Shown: one piece after another, positions 12,081-26,119 of the stretch | Layout of the letters: every line of letters starts with the position of its first letter | Position numbering within the stretch: position 1 is the first letter of the stretch | From: Phorcus lineatus | Taxonomy: Eukaryota; Mollusca; Gastropoda; Trochida; Trochidae | Direction of reading: 5' to 3' | Length of the DNA: 64,000 nt | NCBI GenBank assembly: GCA_921293015.1 | Contig: OV121098.1 | Location: 18,996,161-19,060,160 of the forward strand | The notes under the pieces: generated by a model | Database searches by the model: none | The model's input: the letters and a program-made list of their open reading frames with translations, nothing else | What the model was told of the DNA's origin: nothing | Made by a program: the position numbers and the translations under genes

Positions 12081-14363
12081 TCATTGATTAGTTTGTATTG
12101 TCCAGCTGTCTGTAACAAAAGTTTACGGGTGGTTTCAATTCATGGTGAAAGCAAAATTGTGAGAGTTTGTATGTTTGATGGTGAAACCCAAGAAAGATTC
12201 TGAGGAAATCACTTCATACGATAAAAAAACTGTAAATCATATTTTCGAAATATCATGCGCAAAATAACAATTAAATAACGAAATCTCTCCGGGGCTTAAA
12301 CTAAAACAACGGCAACTTACCTATATGTTGAACATTGAATTTGACCTAATGTTTCTGAACCTCAATATTGAAACAGTTATTCTCAATAGCGGTAGAGTCA
12401 CTCACAAAGTAGTCACCCCTCTTTCATCTCTTTTCATGATCAACGCGACGCACGTGCTGCATGACTTTCCCGTGTATTTCATTTCCTGACTGTATGATTG
12501 TATATTTCATCCTGCTGAATATGTTTCTCGCCTTGCTTCAAAGCGGACTACACCACCCTTGTAGACATCGATACTATTATTTCGTCACTGTGGAAAGTCA
12601 AAAGGTTGTATGCGCTCAAAAACCTTCCAAAACTCTTGCAGCTTATGTCAATTTGGTCGATTGATGAAACACTTTGCGAACCGACCTGGACAGATCGAAG
12701 TTTTTTGTCTCGAGTAGTGATTATTTTTGGTACATACCAAACGATAAACATGACGAGTTCGCAGTCTTTGCTGTGTGCTTCAAGCTTATCGTTTGTGTTT
12801 AGTCGCTAAAAGGAGATTGAACTATCCTTTTATGTTCTTAAGTGTTGCCCCGTATTAAATTCTGTGAATGTGAACTACTTTGGGGGACGCGTAAAGGTGT
12901 TGATAGGGGGATCGTTTATTTTGAGAAATCTTCTGTTTTGTGGAAAAATATTCTCCGGTTCTTTGGTGGAAGATCAGTTGTAAGTTTAAGTCAGTCAATG
13001 TCAGGTACGTTGACCTTTCACACAGCAGAGTGCAGTTTAAAACTTCTGGACTGGTTTTTATCTTATCGTTTCCCTTTACTGTATATCATGAATTAAACTC
13101 GTAAGCCAAACACGAAACAAACACGAATAGACGCGTTTAAAAATAAATGAGTCGACAACAACGTGAAAAATGAGAAAATGCTATATAACCATCCAATGTC
13201 AAACTTGGGTAGGGTGAATTGTTCGTGTAAAATCTTGGTAACTATTGTGTAAAGCATTGGAACATCAACCTTGAATATCAATATCGAATACACTATATCA
13301 ACAAATCTGCTAAAATCATTGACATTATTTAGTGTTTACGGTCTGCACTACCATGAATCATGTGTTTGTTCGTTTGTTTACGATTACAAAGTGACTTCAT
13401 GATGCCAAATGCAGCTGCATGGCATTGATATTTACAAGATGTCAAATATGTCAATCACAGACTGAAACCTCACGTCTTGCCAATTTCTTGTAAACAGTGA
13501 TTCACGGAAACAAAATAGATTGACGAGGAAACATCAGTGTTCTAATTTACTTTTTTTAAATATCCAGAATCCCCTTTCTCTTTCCCAAACACAATTTAGG
13601 CCAAGATTGCCCCAATACCAAACAAACCTCTCAACGATTTCGCTATCCCGCACGTTTGTGCATCAAAAAACATCTTTAATCTTGTAAAAGTTTCTTTTCC
13701 TTCAATCACTTTGTTTTCTCTGATCAAAGGCTTAGCCTAAAACAGTCAAATCAAATTTAAATTCCTTAAATTCAAACACAAGAGAATCTTATACAAGTAT
13801 TTTAAAAGCACAACCACCCTTTCCTATAGACCTCAGCTCCAAAGTTCTCCCAAACCACATACAAATCTGTTTTTAGATTTAAAAAACCCCATACCAAATA
13901 AGGCGTTTTCGCCATTTAACAGACCAAGGAGGAAATTGGGCTTTGTACAAAACATGAATGTTTCCATTATAAAATACTATGAAAACAATACGATAAAGAT
14001 ATTTTCAATGTTTAAATGATATTATTACGTACTTTGTATTATTCATAATAACCAACTATATAAGAAATAATATAACTTTTTCACAGAGAATTCATTCAGA
14101 AATCTTATCTGATCTTCAAATCTCTTTTTATGGATTATTATATCAAATATGTCCGTTTTCGTGAAACAAAAGTGAAATTAAATGAACATGAATTGTTTTT
14201 GTCAGGATTGTCGACAAATATGAACAACTTCAGTATGTTTACTCCATGATTCGACTTATAAAACGCTTCTAAAGCTTGATATACATATCAGTAAACCTTG
14301 ATTCTTCTACCCTTGACAGTGATTAAAACCCAGTGCACAATATGGTAAAGTCGACTGTTTGTA
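12081..14363. other. Non-coding stretch
   Basis: Overlapping short frames near 12.46-13.10 kb lack recognisable domains and splice context. 13.55-13.93 kb is noticeably C/T-rich on the plus strand. No element boundaries were found. Confidence 0.45.
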
Positions 14364-14790
14364 TGGTTTAAACGTATTTATTTCATGAAAAAGAGACATG
14401 AAATGGATTGGTCAACAAGCTCGTGTGAGCTTATGTGAAGACCGCTCCAGCAACATAAATATATGAACATAATCATGACAAGAACAACATATAGTGAACA
14501 TGTCTAAGAATGATAATATTATTAAATAAATTAGTAGGAGATGATGGCTGAATACATTTTTGATATCTGCAGTCAGTATCATATTTGCTTAGTCAAAACG
14601 TTTAGTTTCAATTACAAATTGATGTACTGATTTTAGAATTTCAGATTTGGTAACAAAGTCCAAAGATGGGTGGCCATATAAGATTGTTTCTAATGAAAAG
14701 CCATTTGTATGATAACATTTGTCTCAACTGATGTTTTGAGGATGACTTTTGAAAATGTTTTCTTCTTGTTTGCCTACATCGAAATGGAAG
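14364..14790 (-). mobile_element. 5'-truncated LINE, minus strand
   Basis: The 3' tail starts at 14364 with the complement of ATAAATACGTTTAAACC. Hairpin 1 of the tail is AAGCTC/GAGCTT at 14417-14432, followed by a GAGCGG box. On the minus strand near 14720-14598 the C-terminal end of the LINE polyprotein is readable (TNGFSLETILYGHPS ... VHQFVIETKRFD then stop), closely matching the 34.6 kb element. Upstream of that the frame decays. Confidence 0.8.
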
Positions 14791-17700
14791 TAAGCTTTCA
14801 ACCGATATTGTTATTACTATTTCATAGTCTACATCATTTATAAAACTTAAAAAGCTTCTAAAGTAAGCAATACTGGCAATGCTTTCCTGGGAGACAAAAG
14901 TCGTTAGTGATACATTTAATTCCGAAAGATAGAAGATTGTATTAAATTATGAACCATGCATTCTTTTTAAAATTTAATTTGATAACGTAATGCATTGGAA
15001 GGTATGAAAAGCAAAGTGAAGTATTTATGTTTTTCACCGCAACATGACAGTATTGATACTAAGATGGCGTTAGACCAGGATCGGTATTCTTCCAGGTTAT
15101 CAGCCAATCTGCCTTTGAGATTTTATTTCAATTTTGGATTCATTTGAATAGACATATGCGTCCTTCATCAAGCCAAAGCCAGAAGTTTTCACCGTAATGT
15201 AGAGCCGTAGGGCTGTTGCGGGCTTTCCTTCTATCCGGCATCAAATTAGCAATACTTTTGACGGCTCTGTTAACCCTTCAAATTCTTCACATGCTGTTAT
15301 TTTAAGTCCTAAATCAACAAAAACATATGACAGGCTTTCTGTGGTCAAAGAAGCACCAGATTAAAGAGAATACGATGTCCTTCATGTAATGTTTGACCTC
15401 CTGACCACTCGATGGCTCCTTGACCAGTGCTTGACCATAACTTAAATTTCAGTTCCAAGAATAGAGAACTAAGGATAAGCAAAGTTCCGGAGATAATTCA
15501 AAGGATTAAATCTAATAATAACGTGTAAACTCCCAGGGCAAACAGAAGGAGGGGACGGTTTAAACTAAAACGTCTGAAGTATTCCCCCTGGGAACTGAGT
15601 TCTGAGGCAAAATATATGCAGAACGACTTGCCTGGTTTCAAGAGATACCTGGTATTGGCTTTTGCACAGATATTTTAAGAGAAGAAAATGATATGGTATC
15701 TCTGTATACTTTAAGTCATTTCATTTTAAGCGATAGATATCGATATTGAAGATAAAAATAACCTTATCGAAAAAAGGGATTTAGCTTTAGTGGGAAAATC
15801 TGCTTCCCACACGTACATTAAGTGAACATTCTCCAGTAAAAGACTTCAGATAAAGGTTGAGATTCAGGTTCTGTTTATTACCTATGTAAATAGAAAGTTT
15901 GTACAACAAAAGCTATAGGTGGTATATTTAGAACAGTTTCTTTGAAGTTGCTAAAAACAGAGGTTTCATCAATTTTTGACGTCACGGTATTATTAGCAAA
16001 CGAAATATGTGAGATAGATAACTTCACAGTTTATATTTTATATAGTTTAGAAACACAGAGGTGATGCAGAAATCATTACATTCAATATCAGTCAATAGAC
16101 AAACCAGTGTGAATTAAGTCATACTATTTAACGAATAATTCACAACGAACCCTCTAAGATTCTTCTTCAAATCATCAGTCGAACTAAAAGGCTGCTATGA
16201 CGTTTGGTACAGCTCTGTCAATATCACTGATACTCACTGATACGTTCACTGTGATGATATGTTGCATAACACCATGTTTGATGCAATTTTTATCTGCATA
16301 ACTTAAGAAATTAGTGAACTTCCAAATTAAAGTAAAGAAACTGAAAAACGAACAAACGTATTTGGGGATATTTTGCTTAAAAGATTCTATGACTTTATCA
16401 CACCACTATCCAGGTTTCGTGAGCTCTAAAAACAGATCTAGGGTTCGTCATGTTTTCACGTTTACTGTTGTATATCGAGATTTACTCAACGTGTGACCTT
16501 GACATTCTCATGATGACCCCTATCTGGTATGTTTGTTGAAACGTTAAAGCCTGAGCTCAGTCTTTCCCCCAAGGTTGTGATCGTAACAACTATAGATAGA
16601 GGTGTATATGTGTTTTTGGCATCATCATCGAAATTTCTTAAGTTTTCACTACAACAAATTCGTGTCTACTGCGCATGTTCAGGACCTTCTACAACATACT
16701 CAAGGCGCACTTAACCCCGGTAAAACACCCGGGAGTCTGTAAACCATGCTGTCAATAAGAGAGATGGAAGCTTAGGCTTTCGTCCACAGACCATGAAAAT
16801 ACCAGGTACCCAGACATACAACTGACTGGATAGATGAGCATGAAATCATTACGTTTTGAGCTTAACAAGCAATCTTTAGAAGCAAAGGTAGATTGCTATT
16901 CCTGTCTTTAAAGTAATCCTTGGCAAGTTGTGTTTGTTCATGTGGTTTACATAAACATATCAAAGTTCTAAGTCTTTAGTATTCATTTTTGCAGATTTTT
17001 CATCGATAAGTTTATGACTCACATTAAAAAATATCGAATGGAAAAATATTATGTGAATTTGTGAGGAAATTAAATGTAATACAAAAGATTCTCACTGCGT
17101 ATGTATAATCACTTTAAATGCTATTCGGGATTATCCTATGAATATTTAAGTTTTAAAGAAATTTTTTTTTACGACTGGTAAACAAGCCCAGTTTTATTTG
17201 TTAACTCAACTAAACAAGAAAACAGAAAAAAAAAAATGTAAACAGTTAAGTTATCCGTCAAATTGTTCACATCACTCTTTCCAAAGATATGTTAAGCCTC
17301 CGAATTTAGTCCTTAAAATCCCCTCGACCTTTTTATTTGGTCAAGAATTGACCCCTCACCCTCGTTGCACTGACCACAATTACACAGAACCCCCTTGTCA
17401 AGTCAACAAAGTTGTGGAAGAATATTTAAACTACACAGTTAATCTCCGCTGCCATATTTAGTATTTGCATGTTAATTGAGCAACCGCGTCAACTCAGACT
17501 TCCGCTAAAACTCTTGAGCCACTTCCTGGCTTGCAGATTTTAATCAAATATTTTCTTCTTAATATCATATTTGAAATTTAAAGCAATATTTAATTGCTCC
17601 CGCATACCCCTCATTACCACAGTTTCAGGTTCATTATTTAATATTTGTGTGTAAAAACATAATACTTATTTTAGATCGTCTCCCTTTGTACTTACCAGCG

Positions 17701-20700
17701 TTGGTACACATATTCGATTACAACTGTATTCTCTTCCAAGATCCAATCAAAAAATATAATTTTCTACAACAGTGTACACTTTAAATATTTGTTATTAATG
17801 TTAATGTGTATATTTACTTATATGTACAGATATAATTAGAAAGAAATCCATGCCTATATTTCTACATTTAACGTCAAATACATACACATAAATAAGCATG
17901 GGCTCAGGTCATGGATATAAAAACAAGAGAATGTTGATTGAGCCTATATCTAAGAAGTGTCAATTCTGCTCAACGTGATATTAACTTCTGGACTTTGAAA
18001 CATGACTGAGACAAAAGTAGTTACCCTTGTCTACGACCCATATTCAACAGCAGTCTAATGTAAGGATATGTAATTAGTCTATGCTTTTAGAATGGGTATA
18101 AGTTCTTTATCAATGTCTCTCCATTTGTCATGGTCAGGTTTATTATAGGAAATCGTACAGGTATAGGCACAGGTTAATCGTTAAGAACATATCCTTGATT
18201 AAAATTTTTTTACCTCTCCACTATTACGATTCGTATTATAATACTGTGTTTAAAACAACCGTGTTACTTACGGGTAAATTCTCTGAAGTAATAAGTATGG
18301 TAACGAGAGTACGATAGCGCACTTTTAAATAACGGATCTCCCCAAAAGTGACACATGTCTCTCAACTCCGGTATCAGTGCACCAACCCTTTAGAATATCA
18401 GACATATCCTGCCATGAACGAACACTCCATGATACAGTTCAATTTTAACACAGAAATAGGTATAGCACATCTGAATGCATACAACATAAACGAATTTTAT
18501 ATAATACAAGATTTCCTGAAGTAATTCAAAACAACTTATTTGAATCGATTGCCTTTAAATATTATTTAGTAAAAGTATTTAGTAAAACGTACCAATTCAG
18601 AAACACGGTTCAATGATTGCTAGTGACACTTTTTATCAGAAGAGACAATCTTTACCCAAGAACAAACATTTACGTCTACAGACTTCTTATTTATAGATGC
18701 TAATCGGAATGATAAAAAAAGGATTTCATTACAACAATCACGGTACACTTACCTTGTTAGTAGCAATCCAATTTAACCAAAAATGCGAAACAATCTACCA
18801 TCTACTGTTCTACGCTTTCAGATCACGTTTCTCACAGAAAGTCTTTGGACGAAAATCACCATTAACCCCAAAACTGGCTCATGTCCATACGTAGCTACCA
18901 CAGTTCTTCTGCAAGCATTGCAAGGGTCAAAACTTTGTCAAATTATCGACGTCTTCCATAAGAATCCGACATATTCGTTGTCTCAATTTCATATCCCTGT
19001 GTTCGGATGTCACGTTGACAACCATCAAGCGCTAACAACTCTTTCTTCCGAGGTTCGAATCCGATCTAAACCTAAAGCATCTTGTCACTTGCATTCCGAG
19101 CTTGTCGTCTGCTTCTTCAAATCACTTGCTGCGGAGCTGGTGTCACGTGATTACAAAATGGCGGCATGTAAACATGATTTGAAGCCTTGACAAACAGGAC
19201 TATGTTTGGTCTCCCGTCAAAACGATTTTCCAGGCTTAACACAACACAGTAAAAATACATCGGCATGATCATTTGTTAGTCTTTGCCCTCCGAGTAAAAG
19301 CTTAATTGATATAAACGCAATTAATATGGAAATATGGAAAAGGAGTTTGGCATATGCTTCCTGTTCATTTTGTTCTGGAGTCTAATTGCTTTCGCTATGC
19401 TTGTGTTCGCTTTAACGCAAGGTACTTGGATCCATGATAAACTTCAGGTTGTTTGTAGTCGTGCAGTACTTAAGAAAAGAAATTAAAGAAATTCTAATTC
19501 GTGGTTTTGTAACTATTTGATAACGCTTCAACATTGTACCTACTACTACTACTTCAGAAATTTATTCACAAAGAAGAACCCAAAGGTTAAGGACCACTCT
19601 GATGTTAAATCATTTAATAATTAATTGGCATAGAACTGTATTTGTTTCATAAGTGGATAGTTTGCAGTAACAATAAAGCAAAGGGGTGAACTGAGAACAT
19701 TCTGAGGTTCTTGGGTTGTGAGATGTAGCGGTCAAATGATTATTTTTATATTTCATTTAATAGGTTATTTCAGTTGTGGAATTGAATAACAAGACCCGTA
19801 AACCGAACAAATAATGTAGCATGTACAATTAAAGATGTCACTTGCGTATAATACCACTGAATTAATTGAACATATGTAATTAAATATAATGTTTGTAATG
19901 ATAAAGTATGTACCCTGAACAAAAAACATAAAGGCAATATCAAAAGAACCCTGCGGAGAAAAAATGTTCCAGTTCATCTTTAAAACTTTTTTTTATTAGT
20001 ATAGTATAGTGTACACGTTTTTACTTTGATATTCGATTAATTCTATCAAATAGTATTTTGGATATTGTATCTGACTATATTTTAGTATATTTTTCAGACA
20101 TTTAGGAAGAGCAGCAAAACAAATCACTCGGCACTGGTACAACTGATGTGTTAAAGGGGCACAGGGTATGTTGTTGGAGTCAAATATGCCAAACTTCATA
20201 AATGGTATGCTTATAAGTTAGCATAGTTGCAATAAACAGGGAAAAGTAGAGATTTATTATCGAAAACTGGACAATGGTGCGAGTCAGTGAGTCAAACAGG
20301 CACAACGAGAAATATAGGTTGGTATACGTTAGTAAGTCATTTAAATAATATATATGTAAATTGGACGCAGAATTTTTACTTCTTAAAATTAATATGGTCG
20401 TTTTTAACTCACAATCGAAAACGAAGAAATGTCACAAGGGATAAAGATGCATATTTACATAGGAGATTTGAACTTACCTCAGGTCAAATGATAATTTGGC
20501 TGTATTTACGCAACATACAAAATTAATGAAACATACTCAGTGTGACTATAAGATGGAATATCAGACACCAAACTTGTGGACTTCGTTTCATCATGAACCT
20601 ATTTCGTTGTAACCTGATCTTCAATAAAACATCAAATTATGTAATAGGAACACCAAGGAGATACATTTGTATTACTATATTGCTAAGCAGTGATTCATCC

Positions 20701-22130
20701 GCATTTGTCCTTTTGATTTGGCTGCGTAACGTGAGCTGATGATAATCACCAGCATTAACAAACACACGTATTGTCGATAGTGACTCAAATTTCCATGATA
20801 TCGTTTCAATGCAAATGACGTCATGCGATTCGTACCGATTTGACAGCGTTGACGTATTCAGAACTATCCAATATTAAAACAAGTATTAATCATGGATGTT
20901 TAAATTTTACTTTGTCATTAACAATAGAATAGTACGCCAAATGATTACTTTCCAACTAAAAAATATCTGATAAAAAACAAAATTCATTTCAGGAATAAAA
21001 AAGCAATAACTTTTCAAAAACTAAAACTGTTTTATAAACTTATTATTTTGATACTATGTTTAAATCATTTCAACACATTTATACAATCAGTGAAACGTGC
21101 AGGCTAAGCTCATTTCCTTGTTATCATTTATATTGCATTGTTGCATACAAAGAGATACTAATTATATTCAACCCAAAACAGCTTTTATGATTGATATTTC
21201 TAAAACCATAACCATTTTGAAAATATTTCTAAAACACATGTTTTATTTAATTAATCATTTGTAATAAAATAAGGAGAAATTCTAGAATTAAAAGATAAAT
21301 ACTGTCGTGACTAAAGTCATGTGATTTTAGAGAGTTATTATCTAGAATCATATTACCATTTAAATAATGTTTAAAAATCGTCTTATTTCAATTTCTTTGT
21401 ACCATTTAGCAGGAATCATTAAACATCCAAAAGCATTAATCCCGTGTTAGTCGTGCTAACCAACTGCGACGCGACAAAAACAAACATTGTATCGACCGAA
21501 AACTTCATCACATTGTTAACTCGGCCCCAAAGAACTTTTGAAACTATTTTTCTTTTCCTGTAAGCGATCTAAGTGCAGCTGACTGTTCACGTCTGAACCA
21601 ACTTGCCTCAAAACACGGAAGGAATTAGAACGAATTAAACAAATAAAACCAATTTGGAATTGAAGATGACACGGAAGAAAGTATGAAAAAAGTTCGATGT
21701 TACTTTAAACTTCCTTCAATGAGTTGAAGTGCTTCTTATTTGGGCAAATTCTTCTACAATTCCCTTCTTTGTTGGTTTCTTTTTCATTTTATTTTCAAAG
21801 GATATTGGTTTACTTTAGAACTCGTTCGCGGTTATTCTTCGTTGAAATTAACGATATTATGCTTTATAGTTATCGTATAATAATTCGTTTTATTACCTTT
21901 ATGGTTCATCATAAGCGGTGACATATTTTCAATATGAGCACATGTTGACATATATCTTTTGCCTAGAAACGATTGTTTCAGTGCGAGGTACCGTATTTCG
22001 TTGCTTGTGATGTTATGAAACCATTTTTCATGACGTTACTGTAGCGGGCCGTCGAAATGGAAGGAAGCCATTTTCTTAAAATTTCAATGCGTTTTAGATT
22101 GAACAGAATCGGTAATAAAGAAATGATTAC
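14791..22130. other. AT-rich non-coding stretch
   Basis: No gene recognised. Open frames such as 17198-17461 and 18783-19190 have no known domain. A perfect B-box core (GGTTCGAATCC) occurs near 19049 but has no A box at the right distance. AAAATGGCGGC near 19157 is a YY1-like string. Confidence 0.45.
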
Positions 22131-22254
22131 ACTCGGAAGTGTGTCATATGACTTTTACGAAACTCGTGCGAAATTTGTGTATAACCCTCGTTCTCGCTCG
22201 GGTAATAAAAAATTAACACTCGTTTCGTAAAAATCATATGCAGACTTCCTCGGT
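22131..22254. mobile_element. Inverted-repeat MITE, about 124 bp
   Basis: 38-nt arms at 22131-22168 and 22217-22254 are complementary with a few mismatches (ACTCGGAAGTGTGTCATATG against the complement of CATATGCAGACTTCCTCGGT). The interior carries CCCTCGTTCTCGCTCGGG. A related fragment lies near 24071. Confidence 0.6.
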
Positions 22255-23400
22255 TAATAATCTCTAGATATATGAGATGTTTTTAGTAGTTGCTGCTTTA
22301 CGAACGTTTCTGCTATTTCCAGTTCAGCTCTAATCATATATATGATAAACAAGATATTTGAACTGAAGGTTAAAACTAGTCCACTTTCTTTCATGTTTCA
22401 CAAAGATTACCCATCATGCATGGTTAACATTAAACCGCACTAAAAGGCACACGCACACTCCGATATTTCGTAAATTCGAAGTTTTTTCTAAAAGACCAGA
22501 AGCATTTAATGCAACGTTGCACTAAATACGCACGAACTACGATCTCGACAATATTAAAATTTTGCATACACTCTGAAAAATCGAAAACAGCAGCCGCCGT
22601 GTTTAATACAACAGCAATGTTTATATTTTGTATAATCAATGGGTGAAGTAACAGATATATCTTAACAAAGAGTATATCACCCTATGTTCTCAGTTAAGAG
22701 ATTAAGGAATATTCAAACGCTGAACACAATCCAAGTTCAGACACTTTCAACAATCAATAGTTCTGACTTGTGCAGAAGCGACGCTTAGATTCTTGACATC
22801 CCCTTGTGGTTACATCAAAACACAGTGAGTGAGCACGTCCTCATTTGCTCTGAAATAGCCAATTGGAGCGCGAAAATGCTTGATCTAGTGCCGTTAAGTC
22901 TGTTAACTCCTGAATTCCAATGAGAGCGGTAATGAATCAATGCTTCTTTTTCCTTACTATTTATTTTGATATAGTTATTCAAAGTTCATTGTTCACATGT
23001 CTTCAATTACATCCAAATAAACCTATATTAGTCATCATTTATACTGGGAATACTGATAAGTATCATTGCTATTGAATACATTGACTGGGATTTCAGATAA
23101 CTATCCTTCATATTGTTTATGGCTTTACATAAATACTTCCTATAATGATATAATGATATAAAGATTGACACCACTGAAGCATATCTTTAATCAACGGTGT
23201 CCACTCTTGCTCATATTTTAAGTTTTGTTGTTGTTGTTACAATGTAGTTCTCTATTTTCATTATCACAGTAAGGAATTTGTCACAACTATGAAATGTAGG
23301 ATTTTTCATTTTAATGCTCATATTATGTATATATATTTCTGGATAGTATATATTTAATATGATTTGAAAGATAGTTGGAGTTTCGTGAGCACAAAAAACT

Positions 23401-23442
23401 AGTACTATAGTCCCAGTACTGAGTACTATAGTCCCAGTACTT
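23401..23442. repeat. Two copies of a 21-bp unit
   Basis: AGTACTATAGTCCCAGTACT plus one base, repeated in tandem. Each unit contains inverted AGTACT/AGTACT ends. Confidence 0.9.
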
Positions 23443-23687
23443 CGTAAAGACAAAATCAGGTATTTAGTCGTTCAAAAACAGTTCTCATCGAGACCAGAAT
23501 ATTTTTTATATGCTTTCAAAAATATAACACACACACACATTTTCTTTTTCATTTTTCTTTACATAAGTGGCATCAAAAGCGCTAAAGGGAAATGGATTAA
23601 GTGTATTGAGATTAAAGGTTATTATATTGAAAAATAAAAGTAAATCTTGGTGATGCCAGTTTATATTGAATTTGCAAAACTTATTCA

Positions 23688-23714
23688 CCCCCCCCCCCCC
23701 CCCCCATCCCCCCC
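23688..23714. repeat. Poly-C tract
   Basis: Eighteen C, then AT, then seven C. Its length is prone to assembly error. Confidence 0.9.
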
Positions 23715-24070
23715 AACGTATCAGGCATAAAGCCACTGTCTAGCAGGGTAGAGAATTTTCAACGTTTGAGTTTCGATTTCAATTCTTTTATCATAAACAC
23801 AACCTTAGTGGAACAGGAGCATGAACTAATTGATAATTAATAATTAAAATAAGAACAAATACTAACCATATTCAAGAATAATTAAGTACCAGCTTCGACA
23901 ACAAGACCACTGCGGTCTGATAATGCCAGAAGTATTGGAAACGGCATTTGTCTAAGGATTTTACTAAATACAAGTATACAAGACATTCATCATTTAGTCT
24001 AATCGTTCAAATAAACAGGATAGCATACATGTATGCGTTTCCATTACTTTCTATGTTTAACTATTAGTAT

Positions 24071-24113
24071 ATCCCGAGCGAGAGCGAGAGCGAGGCACGA
24101 GTGTCGTAAACAT
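24071..24113 (-). mobile_element. Fragment related to the 22.1 kb MITE
   Basis: TCCCGAGCGAGAGCGAGAGC followed by GCACGAGTGTCGTAAACATA repeats, in inverse orientation, the interior and one arm edge of the 22131-22254 element. Confidence 0.4.
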
Positions 24114-25802
24114 AATATTCCATAGGTGCAAATATGATATGCTGTTTATTTCAGAAGTAGGTAATGAAAAAAGCTTTTTAATGTCTATGAGGGGGCAATC
24201 ATATGGGTTCATATATTTCCTTAGAACACAATATGTCATGAACACTCATATTATGATATTCCCTATTTATTGTTGACACGTTCGGGTTATTCAAAATGTT
24301 ACGGAGACAACCTTGTCAATGTGAAAGAATTTGATCTTCCACATGGAAATGAGAAACAACGACCCAAACATCAACTTTTCAAATGTTCTTTTAAAACATC
24401 AATCGTTAAATTGAATTGTTTGTTTAAGCCTTGTTTGTTTCAACAGTGACAACGTTATGTCATAGGTTTACTTGTTTCCTGATTTATCGAATAACTAAAC
24501 AGAGAGAATCATAGTTGAATTGGATCGTGGATGACACACTATGACTCCAAGGCCTCACTGCGATTTGTCATTGCAACTTTGAATTTTCCAATAGTTACAA
24601 CGATACTGTCATTAAATAGGAAAAAATACAAAATATAATTTGATATTCGTGAACATGCTTAAATTAATTTTTAATCAAATTGAATATGCTTAACAGGAAA
24701 GTTAATTTAGATGGAAAGAAACCACATCAAATTTTCATTGTTTCATTAAAACTTATCTTATACCAAATATTAGTTTTAAATATCAATTTTGGGGATAATC
24801 GTTTCGTTTTCTATATAATATAAAAATGTGATTATCATTTCACTTTTCATTAACGTTTATATATTGTTTGATAATGGATTTTTACGTGATCATCTATAAC
24901 CTAGCTTGAAGCATTGCATGTAATTAACCAAATTCTTTTTATCTTTGCAAGAGTTGTTGTAAAAAATCAAAATTTGTTAAAATATTAAATTTGTCAACAC
25001 ATCTTCCCGGAATCCTTTAAGAATAACTACTTTGGACAGACATATTGATGTATTAAGATGAAATATAAGATGAAATATCAATTGAAAAGTACCTCTTTGG
25101 CATAATCTCGTCAATGATAGTAAGAAGTTGCAATTTTGGATGTATCTGAATTGTTCTAAATGACAATTTCAATTCAAAATGACAATCTCTCTAAAAAAAT
25201 GAAATTTGAGTTATTTCAATTTTTAACCCTAGTGAAGAATACATATTTGTCAAATATGTAACAGTTGTGAAATAAGTACCATTTTTAAGTTTGAGTTGAG
25301 AAAATGGTTTTCCATTACTCTTAAAAACATTTACCTTTGTCAGAATCATACTTAGGTGAATCGTCTTAAAGTAATAAAATGATCTGTAAGTTTGAAGATA
25401 ATGAGATAAACGTTTATCAACAGTTGCAAGTTCAGCAATAATAAGCGTGGCTCGCCGGACGGGTGGGTGTCTCGCCTCATTGTTGTATAAATTGAAAGTA
25501 GAAGAGTTATACCCACTCCACGGCCACAAGTTGGGAGACTTGTGGTGTAAACTTAGACTCTTTATTAGAAATGTGCTTCTGATCATCCAGCAGTAGAAGG
25601 GAAGGGTACCTGGCTTGGAACTGAAGGTAATGTGACTGGTAAACTTAAAAGTGTCTTAAGTACAGTCAGGATGCATACTTCGAAGGAATTGAGAATGTAA
25701 AAGGAACGATGTCGGTCCTCACACCAGTGTACAAGTGTGAGACAATATAGCGTGTTGCATGCATACCTCAAGATCATTTAAAAGAACGAAGACAGGATTG
25801 AT

Positions 25803-26110
25803 CATCTTACAAATTTCTACTTGATGAAAAATGGTCTCGTACCAGACTGCCTCTTCAATCTTATTCCTACAACTGTCACTGAAAACAGTGACTTCATTGT
25901 ACGAAAGCAATCCAATTTGCAAACAATGAGTTGAAAAAACTAACAATGTTAACCATCGTTTCTTCCTAGCACCAAACAAACAAATTGGTATTTATTACCT
26001 GATAAATTCGTACAAGCAAAAACAGTCACTGAATTTAATTTTCTGCTGCAAAGTCATGGATCAAATAACAATTATCCAGGCACTGGCGTCTAACGCTTTG
26101 GTAAAGTGAT
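25803..26110 (+). mobile_element. LINE fragment, plus strand
   Basis: Nucleotide similarity to 36410-36690 of the main LINE. TCTTCAATCTTATTCCTACA is followed by ACTGAAAACAGT, and further on TTACCTGATAAATTCGTACA and AAAACAGTCACTGAATTTAA. The encoded fragment (FNLIPTTVTENSD, then LLPDKFVQAKTVTEFN) matches the polyprotein C-terminal half with frameshifts and stops. No 3' tail is attached, so it is an old internal piece. Confidence 0.75.
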
Positions 26111-26119
26111 CTGAACACA

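Larger units (their letters stand above)
22255..25799. other. AT-rich non-coding stretch
   Basis: Contains two small repeats and a poly-C run listed separately. The longest open frame (25191-25586, minus, 131 codons) shows no recognisable domain. Confidence 0.45.

Noticed and set aside
19045..19065. Perfect B-box core GGTTCGAATCC as a tRNA gene
   Set aside because: No A box at the expected distance and no cloverleaf.
25191..25586. 131-codon minus-strand frame
   Set aside because: No recognisable domain, no splice context; within chance for a six-frame scan of this length.
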